Assembly: GCA_034430275.1 (NCBI GenBank)
Contig: DAOUEW010000024.1
Location: 1-44,442, forward strand
DNA: 44,442 nucleotides
Direction of reading: 5' to 3'
From: JAUVXJ01 sp034430275
GTDB taxonomy: Bacteria > Chloroflexota > Anaerolineae > UBA7937 > B3-Chlor
Shown: positions 7,485 through 14,559 of the stretch, in pieces
Numbering within the stretch: the stretch's first letter is position 1
How the letters are laid out: each line of letters starts with the position of its first letter
Position numbers and translations under genes: made by a program
Notes under the pieces: model-generated
What the model saw: the letters and a program-made list of their open reading frames with translations, nothing else
Told to the model about the DNA's origin: nothing
The model's database searches: none

Positions 7485-8438
7485 ATGTCGCAGATACTGG
7501 TTTACAGCTACGTAGATGAGACGGCCTTTGAACTGGTTTCCGCGAGCAAGGCGTTCGCCAAAGAGCTGGGGGCCACCGTCAGTGCGGCCCTGCTTGGTGA
7601 AGGCGCGGCCGCCAAGGCTGGGGACTACTTCGCCTATGGAGCCGAAAAGGTATACGTGTCCGAGCATCCAGCCCTCACCGATTTCTATGTCGGCACCTAT
7701 GCCGAGGCCCTGAAGCAGGTGGCCGAGAGTGGGGACGTGGAATTCGTGCTCATCGGATCGTCGAAGAGGGGCAAGGAGTTGGCGGGTCGGGTGGCACAGA
7801 AGCTGAACGCCGGGGCTGTCACTGACGCCAATGCCGTACGAGTGAAGGACGGCAACCTGGAGGTGGACAGGTACTCCTTCGGGGGCAACACAGTGGCCTC
7901 TCAGGCGGTGACCACGCCCAAGAAGGTGATTTCCGTGATGCCCAAGACCTTCGAGTTGGGACCTCGGGAGGACAAGCAGGGTGAGGTTGTGAACCTAGAC
8001 CTCGATCTGGAGGATCCTCCGGTCAAGGTCGTGGAGAAAAGAGACAAAGCTGGCGACGAAGTGAACCTCGAAGAGGCGGAGATGCTGATCTGCGTGGGCC
8101 GTGGCGTTCAGGCCAAGGAGGACCTGGGCATGATCGAGGAACTGGCCAAACTGCTGGGTGCGGAGATAGGCTGCACCAAGACCCCGGCCAGCGACTGGGA
8201 GTGGTTCTCGGAAGAGAGAATGGTTGGCCTCTCTGGCAAGAAGTGCAAGCCCAGTCTCTATATCTCCATTGGCATTTCGGGGCAGATACAGCACACGGTG
8301 GGGGTCGTAGACTCCAAGATCATCGTCACCGTGAACAAGGACGAGAATGCCCCCATCTTCAACATCACAGACTACGGCATCGTGGGGGACTACGCCGTGG
8401 TCGTGCCCAAGCTCAACGAGAAGCTCAAGGGCATGTGA
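7485..8438 (+). CDS. etfA: Electron transfer flavoprotein alpha subunit (EtfA/FixB)
   Basis: A 317-residue ETF alpha-family protein. The N-terminal half is the ETF alpha/beta domain. The C-terminal FAD domain shows ICVGRGV, GLSGKKCKPSLYI, GISGQIQHTVGV and NKDENAPIFNITDYGIVGD, the most conserved ETF-alpha block. It starts two bases after the etfB stop, with GGGGAGG inside the etfB end, so the subunits are coupled. In typical ETF-alpha a Ser-Arg pair sits before this block; here the matching stretch reads CTKTPASDW, a departure worth checking because that arginine contacts the flavin. It is the last gene of the operon. Confidence 0.92.
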   Translation: MSQILVYSYVDETAFELVSASKAFAKELGATVSAALLGEGAAAKAGDYFAYGAEKVYVSEHPALTDFYVGTYAEALKQVAESGDVEFVLIGSSKRGKELAGRVAQKLNAGAVTDANAVRVKDGNLEVDRYSFGGNTVASQAVTTPKKVISVMPKTFELGPREDKQGEVVNLDLDLEDPPVKVVEKRDKAGDEVNLEEAEMLICVGRGVQAKEDLGMIEELAKLLGAEIGCTKTPASDWEWFSEERMVGLSGKKCKPSLYISIGISGQIQHTVGVVDSKIIVTVNKDENAPIFNITDYGIVGDYAVVVPKLNEKLKGM

Positions 8439-8466
8439 TAGCACGAAATCCGGTTCTGAGAAACAG

Positions 8467-8495
8467 GAAGGGGGCTGTTCGCGCCAGCCCCCTTC
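8467..8495. terminator. Hairpin between convergent etfA and CAP gene
   Basis: An 11-bp perfect stem (GAAGGGGGCTG with CAGCCCCCTTC) and a 7-nt loop lie 29 bp after etfA and 26 bp beyond the end of the converging CAP gene. It is placed to end both transcripts. Neither side has a strong T-run, so it may act with Rho or as a 3'-end stabiliser. Confidence 0.65.
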
Positions 8496-8520
8496 TGTCA
8501 TACTACGTGTCTGTCTGTGG

Positions 8521-9744
8521 CTATGATTGCTTCTTGGTCACCATGGGCACACTGCTCTGCTCGAAGGGATGGTCGGCGACAATCAGCGTGACCGGCACCA
8601 CGATCTCATCCTGTGTGTGTTCGGTCTCGATCGTGATAGTGCCAGGATAGGAGCCGGTCGTAGTTGGCTGGCCTTGGAGATAGACCATCGTCGGACCGGT
8701 GCCGACCCCGCTGGTGTCTTGCAGCTTGATCCAGCTCTGGTTGGCGCTGGCGGACCACTCATCGCAGCAGTTGATGAGCAACTGGTACGACACGGGCACC
8801 GTCGACCCCGAGCCCTGCTGCGAGAGGAAGATGAGCAGCGAGGGCGTTGCAGATAGGGGCAGGTCGACGACGATCTCGTCGCTGCTCTCCAGGACCACTC
8901 CGTTCTTCTTGATCTGTGCGTACACCGTGGCTGGAGAGCCTTGGCTGCAAGAGAGAGTCCAGTTCTTCTTCTTGGAGTAGGGCTCCCAGTCCGACCACGA
9001 GCCGCCTTCGTTGCGGAAGCGCATCTGCTGGGCAGTCCAGTCGGCCCCGTAAACATAGAGGCTGACGTTGAGACTGGAAGTCGACCACGCTTCCTTGTTG
9101 ATGATGACTGGGTAGACCGGCTGTCCCTGGCCGTTATTCCGCGCGCCGAGATCCATGGTCCAGTAGTGGTAGTAGGTGGTGCTGCCCGACCAGGCGTAGC
9201 CCCCTCCCGCCTCTCGATAGCATGTGGACAACATGTTCTTGCGATGAGTTGGACTGTTCAGCCATTCGCACACCACTTGAGCGGCAGAAGTCTGTCCGAC
9301 AGCCAAGTTCTCCGCTAGGCTAACCCAGTTTGCGTATCCCGCGTTCTCGATGCGGGTGGTCCAGTAGGGCTCGCCGGAGCAGGTGTGAGCGAAGCAGTCG
9401 TGGCCGGCCATCCAGTCGCTATGGAACTGGGCCGATTGCATCAGTTCTGAGGCCACTTTAAGAGGGGGAGCGCCATTATCCGCGCGTTCCAGGTTGACCT
9501 CGTAGATCAGTTGGTGGCCGAAGGGGGCGGCGGGCACGGAAGAGAGCTCCAGGGGGAGTTCACTCTGTAGGTCAGTGCTTGCCGCGGAGTAGGTGACGCC
9601 GGTGTCACCGTCGGAGGTGGCGAACCCGATGGCCGTAGTGACCCCCTCACCATCTTGGCTCCACAGGGGTGCCGCCGATAGCGTGGCCACGATGGCCAAT
9701 ACCAGCATCGAGATGGCAAGTCGATTCCGTGTTCCGGCCTTCAT
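8521..9744 (-). CDS. Secreted CAP-domain (SCP/PR1) protein with BACON-like tail
   Basis: A 407-residue exported protein. Residues 1-30 form a signal peptide: a basic start (MKAGTRNR), a hydrophobic core and a WSQ cleavage region. The CAP domain lies near residues 75-200, with NLERADNGAPPLKV, WMAGHDCFAHTC, AENLAVGQ, HRKNML and YYHYWTMDLGA. A middle region rich in Trp follows (GGSWSDWEPY). The last 110 residues resemble a BACON-type beta-sandwich (ANQSWIKLQDTSG, TTTGSYPGTITIE). Bacterial CAP proteins have roles ranging from lipid binding to possible proteolysis; BACON domains often bind glycans or mucin. Two ATGs at 9783-9786 lie upstream in frame, but the ATG at 9744 opens the signal peptide and has GGAG before it. 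Confidence 0.85.
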   Translation of the reverse strand: MKAGTRNRLAISMLVLAIVATLSAAPLWSQDGEGVTTAIGFATSDGDTGVTYSAASTDLQSELPLELSSVPAAPFGHQLIYEVNLERADNGAPPLKVASELMQSAQFHSDWMAGHDCFAHTCSGEPYWTTRIENAGYANWVSLAENLAVGQTSAAQVVCEWLNSPTHRKNMLSTCYREAGGGYAWSGSTTYYHYWTMDLGARNNGQGQPVYPVIINKEAWSTSSLNVSLYVYGADWTAQQMRFRNEGGSWSDWEPYSKKKNWTLSCSQGSPATVYAQIKKNGVVLESSDEIVVDLPLSATPSLLIFLSQQGSGSTVPVSYQLLINCCDEWSASANQSWIKLQDTSGVGTGPTMVYLQGQPTTTGSYPGTITIETEHTQDEIVVPVTLIVADHPFEQSSVPMVTKKQS

Positions 9745-9837
9745 GCGTCTGTCCACTCCATCCGGAGGTCGTGGGATCGTCATCACTAGTAGGAGGTGTT
9801 GCAGACTACGTACAAGAAGCCTACTACTCCTATTACT

Positions 9838-9866
9838 AGTCTAGCCGGACCAGGTTTGTCAGTCAA
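9838..9866 (-). promoter_or_regulatory. Sigma70-type promoter for the CAP gene
   Basis: Minus-strand TTGACT (9861-9866), 17-bp spacer, TAGACT (9838-9843). The start point would be near 9831, giving a leader of about 87 nt. An imperfect inverted repeat, ACTAGTAGGAG (9785-9795) with CTCCTATTACTAGT (9827-9840), spans the start region and touches the -10 box. Confidence 0.65.
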
Positions 9867-10168
9867 TGGGAAGATGGTACTAGACGGTGTTCGGCCACCA
9901 TAGCACTATGGTACTACCGGCGTGGGGCAGAGCACTTCGTGTACGCGGGATGGACCGACCGCCGGCTGGTCGCAGCCTGGACCAGACAGTATGCCAGGTA
10001 TTGGGTCGAACTTCGGGAGATTGGCCGGGCAAGAGGTTGTCTGCGGGCCAAGCCCTGGCTTGGCCGACGAGCTGTGGCGCCCCGGGACTCTTCAGAACGG
10101 GCGGGCAAAGGTGGTGGAGAAGCTGGTGCCCTTCTGTGACAGTGTCCAGGGTCCGCTACGCGGAGTCT
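9867..10168. other. Intergenic stretch with a palindrome and a 9-bp direct repeat
   Basis: This stretch lies between the divergent CAP and rplU promoters. It holds a 16-bp palindrome, ACCATAG-CA-CTATGGT (9897-9912), and a direct repeat of ATGGTACTA at 9874-9882 and 9908-9916. A short frame from GTG 9939 to 10139 is open but has no recognisable family and no ribosome-binding site. I do not call a gene here. Confidence 0.4.
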
Positions 10169-10197
10169 TTGACAAGTGGTTTCATAGATGCTATACT
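10169..10197 (+). promoter_or_regulatory. Sigma70-type promoter for rplU-rpmA-rpmE
   Basis: TTGACA (10169-10174), 17 bp, TATACT (10192-10197). Predicted initiation near 10204 leaves only about 12 nt before the L21 start codon, just enough for the ribosome-binding site GGAGG. There is no room for a structured r-protein autoregulatory leader. Confidence 0.8.
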
Positions 10198-10215
10198 TGA
10201 GCGATGGAGGCCAAT

Positions 10216-10818
10216 ATGTATGCCATCATAGAGACGGGTGGAAAGCAGTATAGAGTATCACCGGGCCAAAGCATAGAGGTGGAGAATCTGTCGGCAGAGG
10301 TCGGTCAGACTCTGGAGATAGGCAGCGTCTTGCTCCTGGCCAACGACGGGGACGTGGTCGTCGGGACGCCCACGGTGGAGGGGGCGGCAGTCACAGCTAC
10401 CGTGGTGGACCAAGGCCGGGGGCGTAAGGTTACGGTGTTCAAGTTCAGGGGCGGCAATCGCTACCAGCGCAAATTGGGCCATCGGCAGACTTACACGAGA
10501 CTCCTCATTGAGGACATCCTGACTGGTGGAGCTGGGAAGAAGCGCGCGAAGCCGTCGCCGACAGTCGCGGAGGAGAAGGCGAAGCCGGTGGAGAAGGTGC
10601 AGCCGGTGGAGAAGGTTTCGGCAGCGCCTAGGGTGAGCATCGAGCAGCTGGACCTTCCGTCTCGCGTGATGAGCGCGCTACAGGGCGCTGGTCTGAGCAG
10701 CGTACAGGATCTGGTACAGGCGAGCGACGAGGAGTTGCTGGCCGTTCGCGGTTTTGGGCCCAAGGCCTTGGAGCAGGTTCGCGCTGCTTTGAAAGAGAAG
10801 GGCTTCAGCCAGAAGTAA
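10216..10818 (+). CDS. rplU: Ribosomal protein L21 with C-terminal alpha-CTD-like HhH domain
   Basis: Residues 1-103 are a normal L21 of the large ribosomal subunit (MYAIIETGGKQYRV, GRKVTVFKFRGGNRYQRKLGHRQ). Usual L21 stops there. This 200-residue protein continues with a Lys/Glu/Pro linker, containing two copies of PVEKV from a 15-bp direct repeat (10584-10598 and 10602-10616). A 60-residue domain from about residue 139 follows, with LDLPSRVMSALQGAGLSSV, DLVQASDEELLAVRGFG and KALEQVRAAL. That pattern matches the helix-hairpin-helix DNA-binding fold of the RNA polymerase alpha C-terminal domain. The start is ATG 10216, preceded by TGGAGG; the in-frame ATG at 10204 lies at the predicted transcription start. 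The tail may bind rRNA, DNA or polymerase; its role is unknown. Confidence 0.93.
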   Translation: MYAIIETGGKQYRVSPGQSIEVENLSAEVGQTLEIGSVLLLANDGDVVVGTPTVEGAAVTATVVDQGRGRKVTVFKFRGGNRYQRKLGHRQTYTRLLIEDILTGGAGKKRAKPSPTVAEEKAKPVEKVQPVEKVSAAPRVSIEQLDLPSRVMSALQGAGLSSVQDLVQASDEELLAVRGFGPKALEQVRAALKEKGFSQK

Positions 10819-10833
10819 TCGGGAGACATCAAC

Positions 10834-11097
10834 ATGGCTCACAAGAAGGGTGGCGGCAGTAGCCGTAATGGAAGAGACAGTGCCGGGAAGCGCCTCGGTG
10901 TGAAGCGCTACGACGGGCAGAAGGTCAGTGCTGGGACGATCATCGTCCGTCAGCGGGGCAGCACCTTCTATCCCGGAGAGAACGTGAAGATGGGGAGAGA
11001 CTATACCCTGTTCTCGGTCGTGGATGGCTTCGTCAAGTTCGAGCGCGCTTCGAAGCTCAAGAAGAGGGTCAGTGTTTACCCGGAGGCGGTGGCGTAG
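10834..11097 (+). CDS. rpmA: Ribosomal protein L27
   Basis: An 87-residue protein matching L27 in length and sequence (MAHKKGGGSSRNGRDS, KRLGVKRYDGQKV, GTIIVRQRGSTFYPG, GRDYTLFSVVDG). L27 sits near the peptidyl-transferase centre, where its N-terminal tail reaches the tRNA acceptor end. This copy starts directly with AHKKGGG after Met, so it lacks the cleavable N-terminal extension seen in Firmicutes. It follows rplU by 15 bp, the conserved rplU-rpmA order, and is followed at once by rpmE. Confidence 0.98.
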   Translation: MAHKKGGGSSRNGRDSAGKRLGVKRYDGQKVSAGTIIVRQRGSTFYPGENVKMGRDYTLFSVVDGFVKFERASKLKKRVSVYPEAVA

Positions 11098-11430
11098 ATG
11101 AAGAAGGATATTCACCCCGAGTACTTCCCAGAGGCTAGGGTAGTGTGTGGCTGCGGCAATACGTTCGTCACAGGGGCGACCAAGCCTATGATCAAGACCG
11201 ACATCTGCTCTGCGTGTCATCCCTTCTTCACGGGCGAACAGCGCATCGTTGATACTGCCGGTCAGGTGGAGCGGTTCATGAGGCGTCTGGAGAAGAGGGA
11301 GGAGATGGAGAAGGTGGTGGCGCCCGAATCCGAGCCACCGGAGAGGAAGAAAGGCGCAACTGGAGGCAAGCGTGGGGCCAAGGCCGCGGCTGGAGAACGC
11401 GGCAAGCCCAAGAAGAAGGCCAAAGAGTAG
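11098..11430 (+). CDS. rpmE: Ribosomal protein L31 with basic C-terminal tail
   Basis: The first 70 residues are L31 of the zinc-binding (C+) type: Cys17 and Cys19 in CGCGNTF, Cys37 and Cys40 in CSACHPFFTG, then GQVERFMRRLEKR. The usual protein ends near here. This 110-residue copy adds about 40 residues rich in Lys, Arg, Gly and Ala (ERKKGATGGKRGAKAAAG), a likely disordered RNA-binding tail. The ATG follows the rpmA stop codon with no gap, so translation is coupled. A terminator follows at 11437-11458. Confidence 0.95.
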   Translation: MKKDIHPEYFPEARVVCGCGNTFVTGATKPMIKTDICSACHPFFTGEQRIVDTAGQVERFMRRLEKREEMEKVVAPESEPPERKKGATGGKRGAKAAAGERGKPKKKAKE

Positions 11431-11436
11431 TCGGAC

Positions 11437-11458
11437 AAGGGCAAGGGAGCTTGCCCTT
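11437..11458 (+). terminator. Intrinsic terminator after rpmE
   Basis: A 9-bp stem (AAGGGCAAG with CTTGCCCTT), a GGAG tetraloop and a T-rich tail (TTTCGTCTTT). It ends the ribosomal-protein operon 6 bp past rpmE and separates it from tdk. Confidence 0.85.
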
Positions 11459-11474
11459 TCGTCTTTGGTCGCCC

Positions 11475-12107
11475 ATGGTTACCCGGCAGGGGAGGAGAGG
11501 AAAGATTCGCTATCGCCACGAGGATGGTTCCATCGAGTTGATCTGTGGCAGTATGTTCAGCGGCAAGACTGAGGAGCTGATCCGCAGAGCAAGGCGAGCC
11601 CAGATAGCGCGTCAGAAGATGCAGGTCTTCAAGCCAGCCTTGGATGATCGATACGAGGTGGAGAAGCTGGCCTCTCACAATGGTGTGTCCTTCGATTGTC
11701 TCGCCGTGGCTGGCTCCAGTGAGATCCTCGGACTGGTCGAACCCGACACCGAGGTAGTAATCATCGACGAGGTGCAATTCTTCGACCAGGGTATCGCCGA
11801 TGCCTGCGACGTTCTGGCCGATCGAGGCAAGCGGGTCATCGTCGCCGGCCTGGACAACGACTTCCGAGGAGAGCCATTTGGACCCGTGCCAGTTCTGATG
11901 GCTCAGGCCGACATGGTGGACAAGCTTCATGCCATCTGCGTGGTGTGCGGCGCACCGGCCACCAGGACGCAGAGGTTGATCGATGGACAGCCAGCCTCCT
12001 ACGACGATCCCATCATCATGGTGGGAGCGAGGGAGGCGTACGAAGCGCGGTGTCGACGCTGCCACCAGGTGCCGGGAAAGCCGAACAGATCGCAATCTGA
12101 GGGCTGA
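11475..12107 (+). CDS. tdk: Thymidine kinase, type II
   Basis: A 210-residue thymidine kinase that phosphorylates thymidine to dTMP for nucleotide salvage. It has the P-loop GSMFSGKTEE near residue 26, the Walker B-like DEVQFF, a lid segment with GLDNDFRGEPFG, and a structural zinc site from CVVCG and CRRCH. The frame is open back to a TTG at 11451, but that codon lies in the rpmE terminator stem, so ATG 11475 is the better start; its ribosome-binding site is weak. No promoter was recognised, so it may rely on read-through past the terminator. Its 3' end converges on birA across a 307-bp gap. Confidence 0.95.
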   Translation: MVTRQGRRGKIRYRHEDGSIELICGSMFSGKTEELIRRARRAQIARQKMQVFKPALDDRYEVEKLASHNGVSFDCLAVAGSSEILGLVEPDTEVVIIDEVQFFDQGIADACDVLADRGKRVIVAGLDNDFRGEPFGPVPVLMAQADMVDKLHAICVVCGAPATRTQRLIDGQPASYDDPIIMVGAREAYEARCRRCHQVPGKPNRSQSEG

Positions 12108-12414
12108 ACACCTGGGCCACGTCGAGCATCATCTGTTGGGGTGCGTCGGCGAAACTGTCCCCGACCTGGTGAGAACCGGCTCTCCCTCCCGAACCAGGAG
12201 TATCCCTTTTGCCGCACGCCCACCACAGAGACTTCACTCCTCGGGTCGTGCGCGCAGGCCTGTCTTACTGGGCTCTGTGGAGATGGCCAGCCCTCGCGTC
12301 TAGATCACTGTTCACACAGGAAGGCCTGACCACGTCGTCGATGGTCGTCGTGGAGGGGACACAGACCTACGCGCGCCCGAAGTTGGGGAGGGGATGCTGC
12401 TTGCCCAGCCGTCT
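12108..12414. other. Convergent intergenic gap, no gene recognised
   Basis: 307 bp lie between the 3' ends of tdk and birA. Open frames here are short, lack family features and lack ribosome-binding sites. No clear terminator with a T-run is visible from either side. Confidence 0.5.
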
Positions 12415-13188
12415 CTAGGTGACATCCCCCACCGTGATGGGGGCTTCTGTGCCGTCGGCTCGGCGGAGGAAGAGGGTGCCATCCTCACCCACTCTCTCCA
12501 GGAGGCCGCTCTCCTTGCCCCAGGGTGTACTGATCTTCAGCTCCTGGTCGAGTTGGTCCAGGCGGGCCACCCACCTCCCGTGTGGAGACTCGCCGCTTGA
12601 CAGCAAGAGGTACTCCCGCTCCATGGCGTGCAGAAGGGAGTGCAAGACCTTGAGACGAGGGATTCTACGGCCCAGTTCCTGGGACAGGCTGGTGGCAGAG
12701 GCAACGATCTCGGGTACCTGGGCAACATCGAGATTCACATTCAGCCCTATACCTACCACGGCGTAGTCAATCGTCTCTCCGGTGAGCCCTGATTCGATCA
12801 GGATTCCGCCAGCCTTCTTGCCCCCCAAGAGGATGTCGTTGGGCCACTTCAGACGGACCTGTAGCCCGGTGGAGCCCTCGATGGCCTGGGCCACTGCCAA
12901 GCCGGAGGCCATCAGCAAATGGGGAAGGCCAGCCGGCGGAAACGAAGGACGAAAGACCAAGGATGTCAAGAGGCTGCTGCCCGCGGGAGCGATCCATCTC
13001 CTCCCCTGGCGGCCTCGCCCTGCGGTCTGCTCCTCGGCGACGACCAGAGTTCCCTCTGGTGCGCCTTCCCGCGCCTGGCGCTTGGCGGCGTCGTTGGTGG
13101 AGCTCACGGAGTCCAGACAGACGACCTGTTGCCCCACGAACTCGGTGTGCAGTCCCTTCCGAATCGATTGTACGGTGAGCTGGCCCAT
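12415..13188 (-). CDS. birA: Biotin--[acetyl-CoA-carboxylase] ligase, monofunctional
   Basis: A 257-residue biotin protein ligase that makes biotinyl-5'-AMP and transfers biotin to the carrier lysine of acetyl-CoA carboxylase and related enzymes. It has the adenylate-binding GRGRQGRRW near residue 60, the conserved KWPNDILLGGKKAGGIL near residue 112, VVGIGLNVN, and a small C-terminal SH3-like domain (GLLERVGEDGTLFLRR). The N-terminal winged-helix DNA-binding domain of E. coli BirA is absent, so it should not act as a repressor. The start is ATG 13188; an in-frame TTG at 13206 is less likely. It diverges from the dehydrogenase gene over a 119-bp spacer. Confidence 0.93.
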   Translation of the reverse strand: MGQLTVQSIRKGLHTEFVGQQVVCLDSVSSTNDAAKRQAREGAPEGTLVVAEEQTAGRGRQGRRWIAPAGSSLLTSLVFRPSFPPAGLPHLLMASGLAVAQAIEGSTGLQVRLKWPNDILLGGKKAGGILIESGLTGETIDYAVVGIGLNVNLDVAQVPEIVASATSLSQELGRRIPRLKVLHSLLHAMEREYLLLSSGESPHGRWVARLDQLDQELKISTPWGKESGLLERVGEDGTLFLRRADGTEAPITVGDVT

Positions 13189-13218
13189 GGTGATATCGGC
13201 TCGCAATGTGCGCTGGCT

Positions 13219-13247
13219 TTGACTCGTTGTGGGTGCAACGGTATAAT
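13219..13247 (+). promoter_or_regulatory. Sigma70-type promoter for the D-2-hydroxyacid dehydrogenase
   Basis: TTGACT (13219-13224), 17 bp, TATAAT (13242-13247). Predicted start near 13254, about 54 nt before the GTG start codon. Confidence 0.8.
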
Positions 13248-13307
13248 GTTCGATGTCACCAGGATGGTATTTCGTTGCCCCCGGTGTGTCAAGAAGGAGG
13301 ACCGAGA

Positions 13308-14303
13308 GTGGAAGGGCTTCCCAGCGTCTTCGTGACTCGTCGGATACCCAAGGCGGGCCTTAATCTCCTGCGTAGGTGCGCTCAGGTCAAGGTGTGGGGT
13401 GGCGAGCTGCCGCCTCCGCGCGAGGTGCTCCTTGAGGAGGCGAGGGCGACGGATGGGCTACTCACCCTGTTGACGGACACGATAGATGCCGATCTCATGG
13501 ACGCTGCGCCTCGTCTCAGGGTGGTCAGCAATTATGCCATCGGCTACGACAACATCGACGTGCAAGCGGCGACCGAGAGAGGCATCGTGGTCTGCAACAC
13601 TCCGGGTATCTTGACGGACACGACCGCGGATTTCGCTTTCACACTGATGGCCTGCGTCGCCCGGCGCGTGGTGGAAGCAGAGAGGTACGTGCGCGCCGGC
13701 AGATGGAAGACCTGGGGACCGATGCTCTGCCTGGGATACGATTTGCACGGGGCCACGCTGGGGTTAGTGGGCCTGGGCCGTATAGGTGCGGCCGTGGCCA
13801 AGCGGGCGAGTGGATTCGAAATGCGCCTCCTGTACTACGACGTAAATCGCCAGCCGAGTCTGGAACAGGAACTGGGTCTGGTGTTCACTGACCTGGAGAC
13901 GCTGTTGAGCGAATCAGATTTCATCAGCCTGCACACGCCCCTGACCTCGGAGACCTACCACCTGATCGGGGCCGAGCAGTTCGGAATGATGAAAGAGACC
14001 GCCATTCTCGTCAACACCTCTCGGGGCCAAGTGGTGGACCAGGCAGCGCTGTACGACGCTCTGGTCGATAGGAGAATCGCCGGCGCCGGACTGGATGTCA
14101 CCGATCCCGAGCCTGTCGACCCCCACGATCCCTTGCTCGAGCTGGACAACTGCCTGATCGTCCCTCATATCGCGAGCGCAAGCATTGCCACTCGCACGCT
14201 GATGGCCACCATGGCGGCTGAGAACCTGGTCGCTGGGCTACAAGGCCGCATGCCTCGCAATCCGGTGAATCCGGAAGTGTTCGACCGCAAGGAGAGGCGG
14301 TAG
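13308..14303 (+). CDS. D-2-hydroxyacid dehydrogenase (glyoxylate/hydroxypyruvate reductase type)
   Basis: A 331-residue NAD(P)-dependent dehydrogenase. The nucleotide-binding motif GLVGLGRIG lies near residue 152. The catalytic set is visible: Arg in NTSRGQVVD near 238, Glu in DVTDPEP near 266 and His in PHIASAS near 286. The N-terminal substrate domain has NYAIGYDNIDVQAATERGI. The frame is open from 13206, but AGGAGG at 13295-13300, seven bases before GTG 13308, fixes the start. The closest functional class is glyoxylate/hydroxypyruvate reductase or D-glycerate dehydrogenase. Serine-pathway, photorespiratory-type or general oxoacid reduction cannot be separated from sequence alone. Confidence 0.9.
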   Translation: MEGLPSVFVTRRIPKAGLNLLRRCAQVKVWGGELPPPREVLLEEARATDGLLTLLTDTIDADLMDAAPRLRVVSNYAIGYDNIDVQAATERGIVVCNTPGILTDTTADFAFTLMACVARRVVEAERYVRAGRWKTWGPMLCLGYDLHGATLGLVGLGRIGAAVAKRASGFEMRLLYYDVNRQPSLEQELGLVFTDLETLLSESDFISLHTPLTSETYHLIGAEQFGMMKETAILVNTSRGQVVDQAALYDALVDRRIAGAGLDVTDPEPVDPHDPLLELDNCLIVPHIASASIATRTLMATMAAENLVAGLQGRMPRNPVNPEVFDRKERR

Positions 14304-14425
14304 CTCCGGCAGTGGACGTGGGCCTCGCCTGAGGGCTGCGTTGCGCATGTTTCCGGCGTTCAGTATGCGTGCCATGTTCTCCGTGCCTCGGACCTCCATT
14401 CGGCGTCCATGGGGCCGGCCCTCAC

Positions 14426-14454
14426 TTGACAAATGTGTTCGGGCGTGCTAACAT
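14426..14454 (+). promoter_or_regulatory. Sigma70-type promoter for the SAM-cycle operon
   Basis: TTGACA (14426-14431), 17 bp, TAACAT (14449-14454). Initiation near 14461 gives a leader of about 400 nt: roughly 100 nt before the riboswitch aptamer, then the aptamer and expression platform. The 120 bp between the dehydrogenase stop and this promoter hold nothing else recognisable. Confidence 0.8.
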
Positions 14455-14559
14455 GTGTTGTTGATAGAGTGGCCCGCGCAGTGCAGCCGAGGGGAGCGCT
14501 GCGAGGGGCGCGTTCCTTAACAGTCTATGGGCTCTGTAGACATCGAATTGGGATGTGAG

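Noticed and set aside
9939..10139. Small open frame beginning YAGWTDRRLV
   Set aside because: It reads somewhat like protein but has only a GTG start, no ribosome-binding site and no recognisable family. Too weak to call.
11451..11474. TTG start for thymidine kinase
   Set aside because: The codon falls inside the rpmE terminator stem; ATG 11475 gives the normal length.
12108..12414. Degenerate gene between tdk and birA
   Set aside because: Several frames were read on both strands; none shows a family motif or a consistent coding pattern.
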